Assembly: GCF_013177735.1 (NCBI RefSeq)
Contig: NZ_WOEZ01000061.1
Coordinates: forward strand, 1 to 49,805
Length of the DNA: 49,805 bases
From: Paraburkholderia elongata
Lineage (GTDB): Bacteria > Pseudomonadota > Gammaproteobacteria > Burkholderiales > Burkholderiaceae
Reading direction: 5' to 3'
Shown: positions 18,786 to 27,231 of the stretch, piece after piece
Position numbering within the stretch: the first letter of the stretch is position 1
How the letters are laid out: each line of letters begins with the position of its first letter
Position numbers and translations under genes: made by a program
The notes under the pieces: generated by a model
What the model was told of the DNA's origin: nothing
The model's input: only the letters and a program-made list of their open reading frames with translations
Databases searched by the model: none

Positions 18786-21020
18786 TCAGCCGGCGATGCT
18801 GTCGTACCCGTAATAACCGCCTTGATAGCCGGAACCGAGGAATGCCCCTTCCTGAGGCACATCGGTGAGCAACACACCTTTGAGCGATACACCGCCGTTG
18901 AACAGCCGCTTGGCCGTCTCGGCAATTTCGTTCAGCGGATGACGGCCGTGGCGCACCACCAGCAGCGTCGTGGCGGCGTACTTGCCGATCACCGTCGAGT
19001 CGGTCACGGCGAGTACCGGCGGCGTGTCGACGATCACGATATCGTAGTGCGATTTCAATTCCTCGAGCATCGTTTCGAAGCGCTTGCTCATCAGCAATTC
19101 GGACGGATGCGAGGGCAGCGTGCCTTTGGCGAGCACGTCGAGGCCGGGCAGCACGTCGCGCTGGATCATGGTCCCGAGATCGCCGCCGCTCAGCACATCC
19201 GAAAGCCCCGGCTGATGGGCGATGCCGAAATGCGAATGGACGTCGCCGCGCCGCATGTCGCCGTCGATAATCAGCACCCGCTTGTTCGCCGACGCCACCA
19301 GCGCCGCCAGATTCACCGACAGGAACGACTTGCCGGTGTCGGGACGCGAACCCGTGATCATCACGACATTGTTCTCGGCGTGATCGAGCGACAACTGCAA
19401 CGAGGTCCGCAGATTGCGCACGCCTTCCACCGCGATGTCTTCCGGCGCCTGCTGCGCGAGCACATGAAGCCCGCGGCGGCGCAGCATGACGTTTTCCTGC
19501 AAACGCAGCTGAGTCTGGCTGCGCGGCACGATCGCGAACACCGGCACGCCGAGCACCGCTTCGAGTTCGTCAGGACGTTCCACGCCGCCGTACATCGCGC
19601 GCTTGAAGAAGGTCAGCATGATGCCGATCAGCAAGCCGCCGCCGAGCGAGATCACGATCGCCAGCACGCGCTTCGGCCGTACCGGCTCGTCAGGCGTTTC
19701 GGCGAAATCCACCACCCGCACGTTGCCCACCTGGCCGGCTTTCGCCACCCGAAGTTGCTGCGCGCTGTTCAACAGATTGGTATAGAGCTCCGTGTCAACG
19801 TGCACGTCGCGCAGCAGACGCAATGCCGTCTGCTCGGTATCCGGCATCACGGCCACGCTGCGATTCATGCTGGCCGCCGCGCCCTGCAACGCCGCGATCT
19901 GTGCATCAAGCGCGGCCACCGCCGGGTGATTCGCCGTGAAGCGCTGCGACATCTCCGCGCGTTGCTGCTGCAGATCGAGCAGCTTGGTCTTGTTGTCGAC
20001 CACCTGCTGCAGCAGCAGGCGGCTTTCTTCACCGAGATCGACCGTGCCGTGCTGGTTGCGGAACTTGTTATAGCGTTGCTCGGCCTCGTCGAGTTCCTTG
20101 CGCAAGCCGGGCAGTTGCTGGTCGAGGAAGGCCAGCATGTGCTCCGCTTCGGTCGACCGGCTCTCCACATCCTGACGCACGAATTCGCGCGCCATGCTGT
20201 TGACGATCGCCGCGGTCAGCGCGGGGTCGCCGCCTTCGAGACTCGTGCGGATCACGCCGGACTGCAGCGTGGTCTCCGCCACCACGAGCGCCTTTTGCAA
20301 GCGGTCCACGGTGCCCAGCGTCGAGGCGCGCTGGAGTTCGAATCGCGAGCCCGGAGGGCCGACCAGCTTATCGACGTGCAACGCGATCGGGCCGTCGGCG
20401 GTATCGGTTTGCACGGTCTCGCCGACATGGCCGGAGAGAATCGCGATACCGTTCTTGTCGCGCAGCACGTATGAGCCTCCCTCGCCCGCAATCAGCGTGA
20501 AGCTCGTGTCGTAGAACTCCTTCGTCGTGTCAAAGCGCGACACGGCAATGCTCTCGTTACCCCATGCGTAGCCCGACAGGTTGATGAACGACGGCAACTT
20601 GAAGCCCCATTGCCCGTTCACCAGGCCCGCGATCATCCCGCCGATGAACGGCATATAGCGCGGCGACGCCGAAATGTCGAGGTGCAGGTGCTTGACCGTT
20701 TCCTCGGTGACGAGACGCGACTTCAGCAACTCGATCTCCGCCGCCGTCGAGGGCTTGGTGTCGAACATGCCCGTGAGCGGCGGCAGGGATTCCTTGCCGT
20801 TCGCGTTGGCATTGGCCGTTTTGTCCTCGACGTGAAACAGCACATCCGCGCGATAGGTCGGCGGAGCGAGAAACGCGTACGCGCACCCCAGCGCGAGCGC
20901 AATCAGAGTCACCATCACGATCGTGCGCCAACCCCTCACGATCGTGCGCAGGTAGTCCGACAGGTGCAACTCGTCCGATCCGGACACGTCGGTGTAGCGG
21001 TTTTCGAAGTTAATTGCCAT
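18786..21020 (-). CDS. wzc: Wzc-type polysaccharide co-polymerase and bacterial tyrosine kinase
   Basis: This 744-residue inner-membrane protein should control EPS chain length and export. It has an N-terminal Wzz domain with TM1 (TIVMVTLIALALGCAYAFLA), a long periplasmic part with coiled-coil character (about residues 290-390), and TM2 (VLAIVISLGGGLLIGIML). A cytoplasmic BY-kinase domain follows, with Walker A GSRPDTGKS (about 557-565), Walker A' LIIDGDMRRGD (Asp near 586) and Walker B IVIVDTPPV (Asp near 665). The tail carries a tyrosine cluster (Y732, Y736, Y737, Y739), the usual autophosphorylation site. ATG 21018-21020 is preferred over a GTG three codons earlier. It follows wza by 49 bp. 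The matching phosphatase (Wzb type) is not in this window. Confidence 0.96.
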   Translation of the reverse strand: MAINFENRYTDVSGSDELHLSDYLRTIVRGWRTIVMVTLIALALGCAYAFLAPPTYRADVLFHVEDKTANANANGKESLPPLTGMFDTKPSTAAEIELLKSRLVTEETVKHLHLDISASPRYMPFIGGMIAGLVNGQWGFKLPSFINLSGYAWGNESIAVSRFDTTKEFYDTSFTLIAGEGGSYVLRDKNGIAILSGHVGETVQTDTADGPIALHVDKLVGPPGSRFELQRASTLGTVDRLQKALVVAETTLQSGVIRTSLEGGDPALTAAIVNSMAREFVRQDVESRSTEAEHMLAFLDQQLPGLRKELDEAEQRYNKFRNQHGTVDLGEESRLLLQQVVDNKTKLLDLQQQRAEMSQRFTANHPAVAALDAQIAALQGAAASMNRSVAVMPDTEQTALRLLRDVHVDTELYTNLLNSAQQLRVAKAGQVGNVRVVDFAETPDEPVRPKRVLAIVISLGGGLLIGIMLTFFKRAMYGGVERPDELEAVLGVPVFAIVPRSQTQLRLQENVMLRRRGLHVLAQQAPEDIAVEGVRNLRTSLQLSLDHAENNVVMITGSRPDTGKSFLSVNLAALVASANKRVLIIDGDMRRGDVHSHFGIAHQPGLSDVLSGGDLGTMIQRDVLPGLDVLAKGTLPSHPSELLMSKRFETMLEELKSHYDIVIVDTPPVLAVTDSTVIGKYAATTLLVVRHGRHPLNEIAETAKRLFNGGVSLKGVLLTDVPQEGAFLGSGYQGGYYGYDSIAG

Positions 21021-21069
21021 TTTGTTCACCCAACAAAGCCCGGCGGTTCATGGTCACGTTGCACGGTTG

Positions 21070-22209
21070 TTATTTCGCAAGAACGGCACCCGTCACAGCC
21101 GCATTGATCGCCGGCAGCAGCAGGTTCAACACACGGTTGAAACGGACCAGCCCGCCTTGACCCACATACACGACGTCCTTCGGTTGGAGCTCGAACTGAT
21201 TGGCGAGCACCATGGACACCGGCGAGGTCGCATCGAGGTGGTAGACCTGCGGCGATTCGCTTGTCGAATTGCGGATCACGAACAACTGCCTGGGCGCCGA
21301 CGTGTTCGAATCGAAGCTGCCACTATCGGAAATGGCCTGCGAAAGCGTCAGCGAACCGTTACGCATCGGCATGATGGTTGCCGGCTTGTTGACCTCGCCC
21401 ATCACGTAGACGCCGCTGTCTTCGCGCGATCCCACCCGCACCATGTCGCCGGCCTGAAGGTAAATGTCCGACGGATTGCGGCCGCGCTTGATCAGGTTGT
21501 CCACGTTGAGCGGATAGGTCACGCCGTTGCGGACCAGCTCAACGCGGCTGCGATCCGCGTTGGCGCTAAAGCCACCGCCCTGGTTGATCGCACTCGTGAG
21601 CGACATCGGGATGTCGTTAAGCGATTGAGCCCCAGGTAAGCGCACTTCGCCATCGACGTAAACCTGCGCGTTCCGGAACGACGCCACCCGCACCGTGACC
21701 TCAGGCTTCTGGTACACGACGCTCAGGCGCTTATGGAGCTCCTTCTGGATCGTTGCGACGTCTTTGCCTGCCACATGCACCGTGCCCGCGTACGGGAACT
21801 GCACGTCGCCGTTTTCGTCGATCAGAAAGCCGGGCGCGGCATCCGTCGTTTTCGCGTTCTGCGCAGGCTGGCCAAGCGCGGCGGCGAGTTCCGGGTGATC
21901 CCACACGACGATCTGCAGCACGTCGCCGGGGCCGACCTTGTAAGCCGTCGGTTTGCCGAACAGCGCGGCTGTCTCCGGCGGCAGCGTCGCGGACGTCTGC
22001 GCCGCGTTCATCTTGCGCAGCAGCGCGAGGTTGATATCGGTAATCTGTATCTGCTGTTGCTGCGATGCTTCCGTGCTGTAATCCCCACCCGTGTCCTGAA
22101 TCGCGGCTGGCGTAATCATTCGTTGACCGGGTACGATTCCGCATCCGGAAAGCAGTGTTGTAACTGTGAAAATCACGAGACTTCCCGTGCGTATGCCAAG
22201 CGAGCTCAT
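21070..22209 (-). CDS. wza: Wza-type outer-membrane polysaccharide export lipoprotein
   Basis: This 379-residue protein has a lipoprotein signal (TVTTLLSGCGIVPG, with the lipobox LLSGC and Cys near residue 23). A polysaccharide biosynthesis/export domain begins YKVGPGDVLQIVVWDHPEL, then GFLIDENGDVQFPYAGTVHVAG, and SLBB-type beta-grasp repeats (VYVDGEVRLPGAQSL, GVYVMGEVNKPATIM). The C-terminal hydrophobic helix (VLNLLLPAINAAVTGAVLAK) should form the outer-membrane pore in the octamer, as in Wza. ATG 22207-22209 has AAGGAGG at good spacing. With Wzc at 18786 it forms the trans-envelope export machine. It lies between the priming transferase and wzc in the leftward transcript. Confidence 0.96.
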   Translation of the reverse strand: MSSLGIRTGSLVIFTVTTLLSGCGIVPGQRMITPAAIQDTGGDYSTEASQQQQIQITDINLALLRKMNAAQTSATLPPETAALFGKPTAYKVGPGDVLQIVVWDHPELAAALGQPAQNAKTTDAAPGFLIDENGDVQFPYAGTVHVAGKDVATIQKELHKRLSVVYQKPEVTVRVASFRNAQVYVDGEVRLPGAQSLNDIPMSLTSAINQGGGFSANADRSRVELVRNGVTYPLNVDNLIKRGRNPSDIYLQAGDMVRVGSREDSGVYVMGEVNKPATIMPMRNGSLTLSQAISDSGSFDSNTSAPRQLFVIRNSTSESPQVYHLDATSPVSMVLANQFELQPKDVVYVGQGGLVRFNRVLNLLLPAINAAVTGAVLAK

Positions 22210-22274
22210 GGTGTTTCCTCCTTGCGCCAGGGACTGTCCTCGGGGGAGGTAGCCCCAGCGTGCTTGTTAACCAC

Positions 22275-23660
22275 TTAGTAAGCGTTTCGATGCACCAGTC
22301 CGGCGACAATCGTCGCGCCGATAATCCGCATATCGAGCGCGAACGACCAATGCCCCAGGTAGTACAGGTCATGTTCGACGCGGCGCTCCATCTTCTCGAT
22401 GCGGTCGGTTTCGCCACGAAAGCCGTTGATCTGCGCCCAACCCGTAATGCCCGGCTTGATCCGATAGCGATTGATGTAGCCGGCGACCACTTTCTGATAG
22501 AGGTCGTCGTGCTCGAGTGCATGGGGGCGCGGTCCGACGACCGACATGTCGCCACGCAACACGTTGAAAAACTGCGGCAGTTCGTCGAGGCTCGTGCGGC
22601 GCAGAAATGCGCCGACTTTCGTGACGCGCGCATCGTTGCGCGTCGCCTGCCTGAGCGTGCCTTTTTCCTCGGTATGCAGCCGCATCGAGCGGAATTTGTA
22701 GATCGTGAAGACGCGGCCGTCCGCGCCTTTACGCTTCTGCTTGAAGAGAACCGGGCCGCGCGACGACAGCTTCACCGCGAGCGCAATGGCGAGCAGGATC
22801 GGCGCCAGGCCGATCAGCGCCGTTGCGGCGAACAGGCGGTCGAAGATTTCCTTCTTCAGCATCGAACTGGCCGAGAGCGGCGAGGCGACCAGGTTGATCG
22901 CCGGCACGCCGAGCAGATCGATCACGCCGCTGCCTTCGAAAAGCGCGAGGCTGCGCACGTCCGGCATGAAACGGATATTCACCAGGTCGTCGCGAAATTC
23001 GCCGACCAGCGAGCAGATCAGCGGCTCCTCGGTGAGCGAGAGCATCAGCCAGAGTTCGTGCACGTCGTTCGTACGGATGTAATCGGCGAGCGCGTCCACG
23101 GTGTCGAACACCGGTACGCGCGAACTGGTGACAGCCGACACGTCCGGGTGCGTGTTATAGACGGCGGTGGCGCGAAAACCGCTGGTCGGCGTCGACTCGA
23201 TCCGGCGGATGATCGCGTCGCATTGCGAGCCGCTGCCGACGATCGCGACCTGATGCAGATTCAGGCCGGCACTGCGCGCACGCGCCAGCACCGCATGCGT
23301 GATCAGCCGGTAAGCGATCAGCAGGCCGCCCGTCACCGCGGTCCAGTACGAGAACCAGAGTCGCGACACGAAGTCGCTGCGGTGCAGCGAATACATCAGC
23401 ACCAGCGCACAGCCCTGCACCATTAGCCACGCGAGCGACACCTGCCCGGCCAGCGAGAGCTTGGAGCGGCCGCGCCATGATTCATACACGCCGAAGGCCG
23501 GAAAGATGGCCAGTGCGAAGGCGGCGGAAAACATCACGAGCGCCCAATAGAACCCGGATTGAGCGAGGTAGTCGAAGCGGATCTGCGACGCCACCGCCGC
23601 CCCCGCGAGTACCAACGCGACATCGAAAACTCGCGCGAGCAAATCCTGAAACTTGCGCAT
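22275..23660 (-). CDS. Undecaprenyl-phosphate sugar-1-phosphate transferase (WcaJ/WbaP/BceB type), priming enzyme
   Basis: This 461-residue polyisoprenyl-phosphate hexose-1-phosphate transferase starts each repeat unit by loading the first sugar, probably glucose, on undecaprenyl phosphate. The N-terminal half has about four or five TM helices. A Rossmann-like segment follows ([20 protein letters not shown]), then the re-entrant helix and catalytic domain ([42 protein letters not shown]). The active-site Asp-Glu pair lies in [20 protein letters not shown], followed by [12 protein letters not shown]. The end is [18 protein letters not shown] 23658-23660 has GAGGTAA upstream. It lies 58 bp after manC. 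The family does not reveal whether glucose or galactose is used. Confidence 0.94.
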   Translation of the reverse strand: MRKFQDLLARVFDVALVLAGAAVASQIRFDYLAQSGFYWALVMFSAAFALAIFPAFGVYESWRGRSKLSLAGQVSLAWLMVQGCALVLMYSLHRSDFVSRLWFSYWTAVTGGLLIAYRLITHAVLARARSAGLNLHQVAIVGSGSQCDAIIRRIESTPTSGFRATAVYNTHPDVSAVTSSRVPVFDTVDALADYIRTNDVHELWLMLSLTEEPLICSLVGEFRDDLVNIRFMPDVRSLALFEGSGVIDLLGVPAINLVASPLSASSMLKKEIFDRLFAATALIGLAPILLAIALAVKLSSRGPVLFKQKRKGADGRVFTIYKFRSMRLHTEEKGTLRQATRNDARVTKVGAFLRRTSLDELPQFFNVLRGDMSVVGPRPHALEHDDLYQKVVAGYINRYRIKPGITGWAQINGFRGETDRIEKMERRVEHDLYYLGHWSFALDMRIIGATIVAGLVHRNAY

Positions 23661-23718
23661 TTTGCTTACCTCGTTTCTAGCCCTTCATTCTTTTCCGCAA
23701 ATGATCCCGGGCGCGCCG

Positions 23719-25335
23719 TTAGGAGCAGCGGCCGTAGTTGTCGTTGAACCTCACAATGTCGTCTTCACCGAGATAGGTGCCAGACTGGATTTCAATGATT
23801 TCGAGCGGCACTTTCCCGGGGTTCTCGAGCCGGTGACGTGTGCCGAGTGGAATGTAGGTCGATTCGTTTTCGCTCACCAGGAACTGCTCTTCGCCGCGCG
23901 TGACGAGCGCCGTACCGCGCACGACGACCCAGTGCTCGGCCCGGTGGTGATGCAGTTGCAGCGAAAGCTTCGCGCCCGGCGTGACGACGATGCGCTTCAC
24001 CTGGAAGCGTTCGCCGTGGTCGATGGAATCGTAGAAACCCCACGGACGGCGCACCTTGCGATGCGCATCGGCCTCGGGGGCGTGCTGCGCCTTGATGCGC
24101 GACACCAAGCCCTTGACGTCCTGCACGTGCGAACGGTCGACCACCAGCACGGCGTCCGCCGTTTCGACGACCACCACATTGGTCGTGCCGACACAGGCGA
24201 CGAGCCGGCCTTCGGAATGCGCATAGCTTGACACCGCGCCTTCGAACGTCACGCGGCCGCGCCCGGCATTGCCGTTGGCGTCCTTCTCCATCGCCGCCCA
24301 GACGGCGTCCCAGGAACCGAGATCCGACCAGCCCGCATCGAGGCGCACCACCACGCCGGACGGATTCGCGCCGGGCACTTGCGGGTCCGTGCCGTGGGCG
24401 GCGGCCGTCTCGTCCGCGGCGCCCGTGTCGTTCACGTCGCCCGCGTCATTCACTTCGCCCGCGTCGCTCACGTCAGTAAGACGCTCCATCACCGCATAGT
24501 CGATCGAGTCGGCGGGCGAACTTAGGAAAGCGTCCACCAGCGGCCGGAAATACGCGCCATCGGTGCGGCCGTTCACGAATGCGCGTTCGCAGGCTGCGTG
24601 CATCTCGGGCTGCAGGCGTTTCAGCGTATCGAGCCACACACGCGCCCGCACGACAAAGATCCCGGCGTTCCACCAATACGTGCCCGCAGCGACGTATTGC
24701 GCGGCGATTTCCTCGGCCGGTTTCTCGACGAAGCCGTCGATCGCATGGCCGCCATCAGGCAATTGCACGCCGATGCGGATATAGCCGAAACCCGTATCGG
24801 GGCGCGTGGGCGGCACACCCAGCGTGGCGATCGAGCCCTGTTCCGCGTACCTGGCGGCACGGTCCAGCGCGCCTTGCAGCGCGGGCACGTCCGCAATCGA
24901 ATGGTCGGCCGGCATGACGATCAGAATCGCGTCGTCGCCGTCCGCGCACGCGAGCGACGCCGCGAGCGTCAACGCCGGCGCCGTATCGCGCCGCGCAGGC
25001 TCGACGACCAGACGTGCGTTCACGCCGTTTTCAAGAAGCTGCTCGGCAATCACAAACCGGTGTTCTTCACCGCATACGATGATCGGCGACACGTCCACGT
25101 TCCAGCCGCCGGGAAAGTCGTTCAACCGCCGCGCGGTCGCCTGCAGCAGCGAGTCGGAACCGACGACGTCGATCAGTTGTTTCGGATAGTTTTCGCGCGA
25201 CACCGGCCACAGCCGCGTGCCCGAGCCACCGGCAAGAATGACCGGGACGATGCGCGCGCAACGCGCACCGGCGGCCCCGGCACTTGCGCCGTCCGGGTTC
25301 GCCGACGCAGCGCTCACAGCTCCCTTAGTCAACAT
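23719..25335 (-). CDS. manC: Mannose-1-phosphate guanylyltransferase / mannose-6-phosphate isomerase (type II PMI)
   Basis: This 538-residue bifunctional enzyme makes GDP-mannose. The pyrophosphorylase signature is VILAGGSGTRLWPVSRENYPKQL (about residues 32-54). The C-terminal cupin isomerase has PGAKLSLQLHHHRAEHWVVV, with the metal-binding His/Glu set, and ENESTYIPLGTRHRLENPG. Typical members are about 470-520 residues. The excess comes from an Ala/Asp-rich insert that contains a three-fold hexapeptide repeat (residues 288-305) ahead of the VVVRLDAGWSDLGSWDAVW segment. AAGGA lies upstream of ATG 25333-25335. It is the first structural gene of the leftward EPS run, 90 bp downstream of the GlxA-type regulator. 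GDP-mannose feeds Gmd and possibly mannosyltransferases. Confidence 0.96.
   Translation of the reverse strand: MLTKGAVSAASANPDGASAGAAGARCARIVPVILAGGSGTRLWPVSRENYPKQLIDVVGSDSLLQATARRLNDFPGGWNVDVSPIIVCGEEHRFVIAEQLLENGVNARLVVEPARRDTAPALTLAASLACADGDDAILIVMPADHSIADVPALQGALDRAARYAEQGSIATLGVPPTRPDTGFGYIRIGVQLPDGGHAIDGFVEKPAEEIAAQYVAAGTYWWNAGIFVVRARVWLDTLKRLQPEMHAACERAFVNGRTDGAYFRPLVDAFLSSPADSIDYAVMERLTDVSDAGEVNDAGDVNDTGAADETAAAHGTDPQVPGANPSGVVVRLDAGWSDLGSWDAVWAAMEKDANGNAGRGRVTFEGAVSSYAHSEGRLVACVGTTNVVVVETADAVLVVDRSHVQDVKGLVSRIKAQHAPEADAHRKVRRPWGFYDSIDHGERFQVKRIVVTPGAKLSLQLHHHRAEHWVVVRGTALVTRGEEQFLVSENESTYIPLGTRHRLENPGKVPLEIIEIQSGTYLGEDDIVRFNDNYGRCS
24421..24474 (-). repeat. Three tandem 18-bp units within manC (DVSDAG / EVNDAG / DVNDTG)
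   Basis: Three in-frame 18-bp units encode DVSDAG-EVNDAG-DVNDTG in a non-conserved loop between the guanylyltransferase core and the isomerase domain. A less regular acidic/Ala stretch (AADETAAAHGTDP) continues it. The repeat is perfect in length and diverged in sequence. Confidence 0.9.
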
Positions 25336-25425
25336 ATTCGCATTCCTTATGATTTTGTGAAGCCAACGAAATATTTACCGAAGCACTGAGTGACAGGCGC
25401 GGTCAGCCGGTTCGCGGCGTGCGCG

Positions 25426-26412
25426 CTATCCGCCGACCATGCGGCGGCTTTGAATCCGGAACTCAGTGGGGGAAATTCTCATCCGCTTGCGGAAGACCTT
25501 CGCGAGGCGGTCACCATTACCCATGCCGGTGCGCCGGGCAATCTTGTCGACCGGCAATTCCGACTCGGTCAGAAGACTGCAGGTCACCGCGAGGCGCTCA
25601 TGCAACAGGAAACTCGAGGGCGTGATACCCATTTCCATCTTGAAGCGGCGCAGGAAGTTGCGCTCGCTCATCGCGGCGAACTGAGCCGCATCGGCAATCG
25701 AAATCGACTGCTGGCAATTCTCTTGCAGCCAGCGGGCCGCCGCGCGCACTTTGTCGCCAGGGCTCAAACCGCCGTCTTCGCCAAGCAGCGGCGCGAGGTT
25801 CGAGCACGAATCGGCGAGCAGACGCTCGGCCACCGTGCGGGCAGTCGCGCCACCGAGATCGCGCTTGATCATGGCGAACGCGCTTCTCATCGATTCAAGC
25901 CGGTCGCCCGCATCGCCGTTCTGCTCGGTCTGGCGCGACGGCATCGACTGGGACTGGCGGAAATCGGCGCTTTCCTTGCTGTCCGGCACATAGGCTGCTT
26001 CGAGCAGCACGCGCCCTTCGCCGATCGGCCGGATCATGCCGGTATTGCGGCGAACGCGCCGCAACCAGGCGATCAGGCGCTCGTCGTCGGCTGCGGCGAA
26101 TGCGCCTTTGCCACCGGCGACATACAACGCGTCGAAGCCGCCGTAATGCCGCGCGTCGAGTCCGTCGGTCCAGACCCGCAGTGCCGATGACGAGGTCACC
26201 ATGCCGCCGTCGGCCGACAGGAAGGAAACGTCATACAACCAGCCTCCCGAGCCGGACGATGCCAGTTCGTTCGCAGCCTGGAACACCTCGGCGACCACGC
26301 CCGCGCCCTGCAGCGAGCAGTCGTTGAACATCAGTATTGCGATGCGACGCATACCCTTGTTCGGTGCGTGCGCCCAGCGCAGCATTGCTGATTCGAGACT
26401 CGCGCAGGTCAT
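25426..26412 (-). CDS. GlxA-family AraC-type transcriptional regulator (DJ-1/PfpI-like plus HTH)
   Basis: The predicted protein has 328 residues. The N-terminal DJ-1/PfpI-like sensor domain has MRRIAILMFNDCSLQGAGVVAE, SADGGMVTSSSALRVWTD and ALYVAGGKGAFAAADDERL. The C-terminal AraC HTH pair has ADAAQFAAMSERNFLRRFKMEMGITPSSFL and VDKIARRTGMGNGDRLAKVFRKRMRISPTEFR. The sensor lacks an obvious nucleophile Cys, so it probably binds a ligand or partner rather than acting as an enzyme. ATG 26410-26412 has GAGAGG 6 nt upstream. The longer frame from 26472 is not needed. It lies on the same strand just upstream of manC, so it is the prime candidate for an EPS regulator. That role is inference from position. 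Confidence 0.9.
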   Translation of the reverse strand: MTCASLESAMLRWAHAPNKGMRRIAILMFNDCSLQGAGVVAEVFQAANELASSGSGGWLYDVSFLSADGGMVTSSSALRVWTDGLDARHYGGFDALYVAGGKGAFAAADDERLIAWLRRVRRNTGMIRPIGEGRVLLEAAYVPDSKESADFRQSQSMPSRQTEQNGDAGDRLESMRSAFAMIKRDLGGATARTVAERLLADSCSNLAPLLGEDGGLSPGDKVRAAARWLQENCQQSISIADAAQFAAMSERNFLRRFKMEMGITPSSFLLHERLAVTCSLLTESELPVDKIARRTGMGNGDRLAKVFRKRMRISPTEFRIQSRRMVGG

Positions 26413-27231
26413 AGTCATCCTCTCACCAGAAACGGATCTACTTTTCAACCTTGAATGCCCACACAGAGGCATGCTCGGTGCGGTGCATCATAGCCATCAG
26501 TAATCAAGCATTTAGCCGCCATGACCGAAAGTGCAGACATGTTGGCGCTTTGCTATGGTGGCCAGCCAGTTATTTTCGGAACAATCTCTCCACTACCTAT
26601 TTTTTCAATGAATTAAATACCGATTCTGCATATGAATGAATTTACATTCTGCGAATTTTAATGGTAATTAATGCGATTTTTTGTGCGTTGGCACACATAC
26701 AATCGCTACTCGAATGCTTGAGTTGCAATTTGATCCGACCGTCATTCCGCGGATTTGAAGTGACTTCTTTCCATCACGTCGCCAGAATGAGCGTAGCCGC
26801 CTTGCCTGCACCAGTAATCGCTCTTACCAGATGCCCGAGGCGCTTTCTTCTGACGATATTTTCGGTCGGCAGAGACATGTAAAGCAGTATCTAATATAAG
26901 CACTTTTTGAGAGAAAAAATTATCTAATTCGTTGTTATTGGATCCGGAGAATATAAACAGGACGATTAATGTTTCAAACGTGAAACACGGCAATAAGACA
27001 ACTTTAGCCCGTCCGGCAATAGACGGGCCAATGGCGGATTCTGTCGGATGAGAGCCGGTACGATTCCGCCATCGAATTGCGGAAATGGCCTATGCGGTTT
27101 CCGCAACAGATTGCGACACGAGGTAACCTGAGGCGGGTCTGGCCTGGTCAACTAGTACTTCGGCGACGCGTTTTCGTCGGAACATGCCTGAACATGTCGG
27201 AACAATATACGTCGAACGACACGGGGAACAC
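26413..27231. promoter_or_regulatory. AT-rich intergenic region between the regulator and the first hydrolase gene
   Basis: About 800 bp without a convincing gene, much richer in A and T than the flanking coding DNA, especially 26560-27000. It separates the divergent regulator (minus) and glycoside hydrolase (plus), so it must hold the promoters of both. Two symmetric elements stand out: GTTTCA-N4-TGAAAC at 26971-26986, and a 7-bp stem GCCCGTC/GACGGGC at 27007-27028 without a T-run. The few open frames of 60-80 codons have no recognisable features. Confidence 0.55.
26971..26986. promoter_or_regulatory. Perfect palindrome GTTTCA-AACG-TGAAAC, possible operator
   Basis: The 6-bp arms are perfect inverted repeats around AACG (16 bp in all), and the site sits in the AT-rich region about 245 bp upstream of the hydrolase ATG at 27232. 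The size and symmetry fit a dimeric HTH regulator. No factor can be named from the sequence. Confidence 0.35.

Noticed and set aside
18651..20474. 607-codon open frame on the plus strand
   Set aside because: It is antisense to wzc, which has clear domains. The translation is rich in His, Arg and Gln, as expected for an opposite-strand shadow in GC-rich DNA.
22260..23426. 388-codon open frame on the plus strand
   Set aside because: Antisense to the priming transferase. No protein-like features.
22210..26412. JUMPstart/ops element (GGCGGTAG type) ahead of the EPS genes
   Set aside because: I looked for it on both strands before manC, the priming transferase and wza and did not find it.
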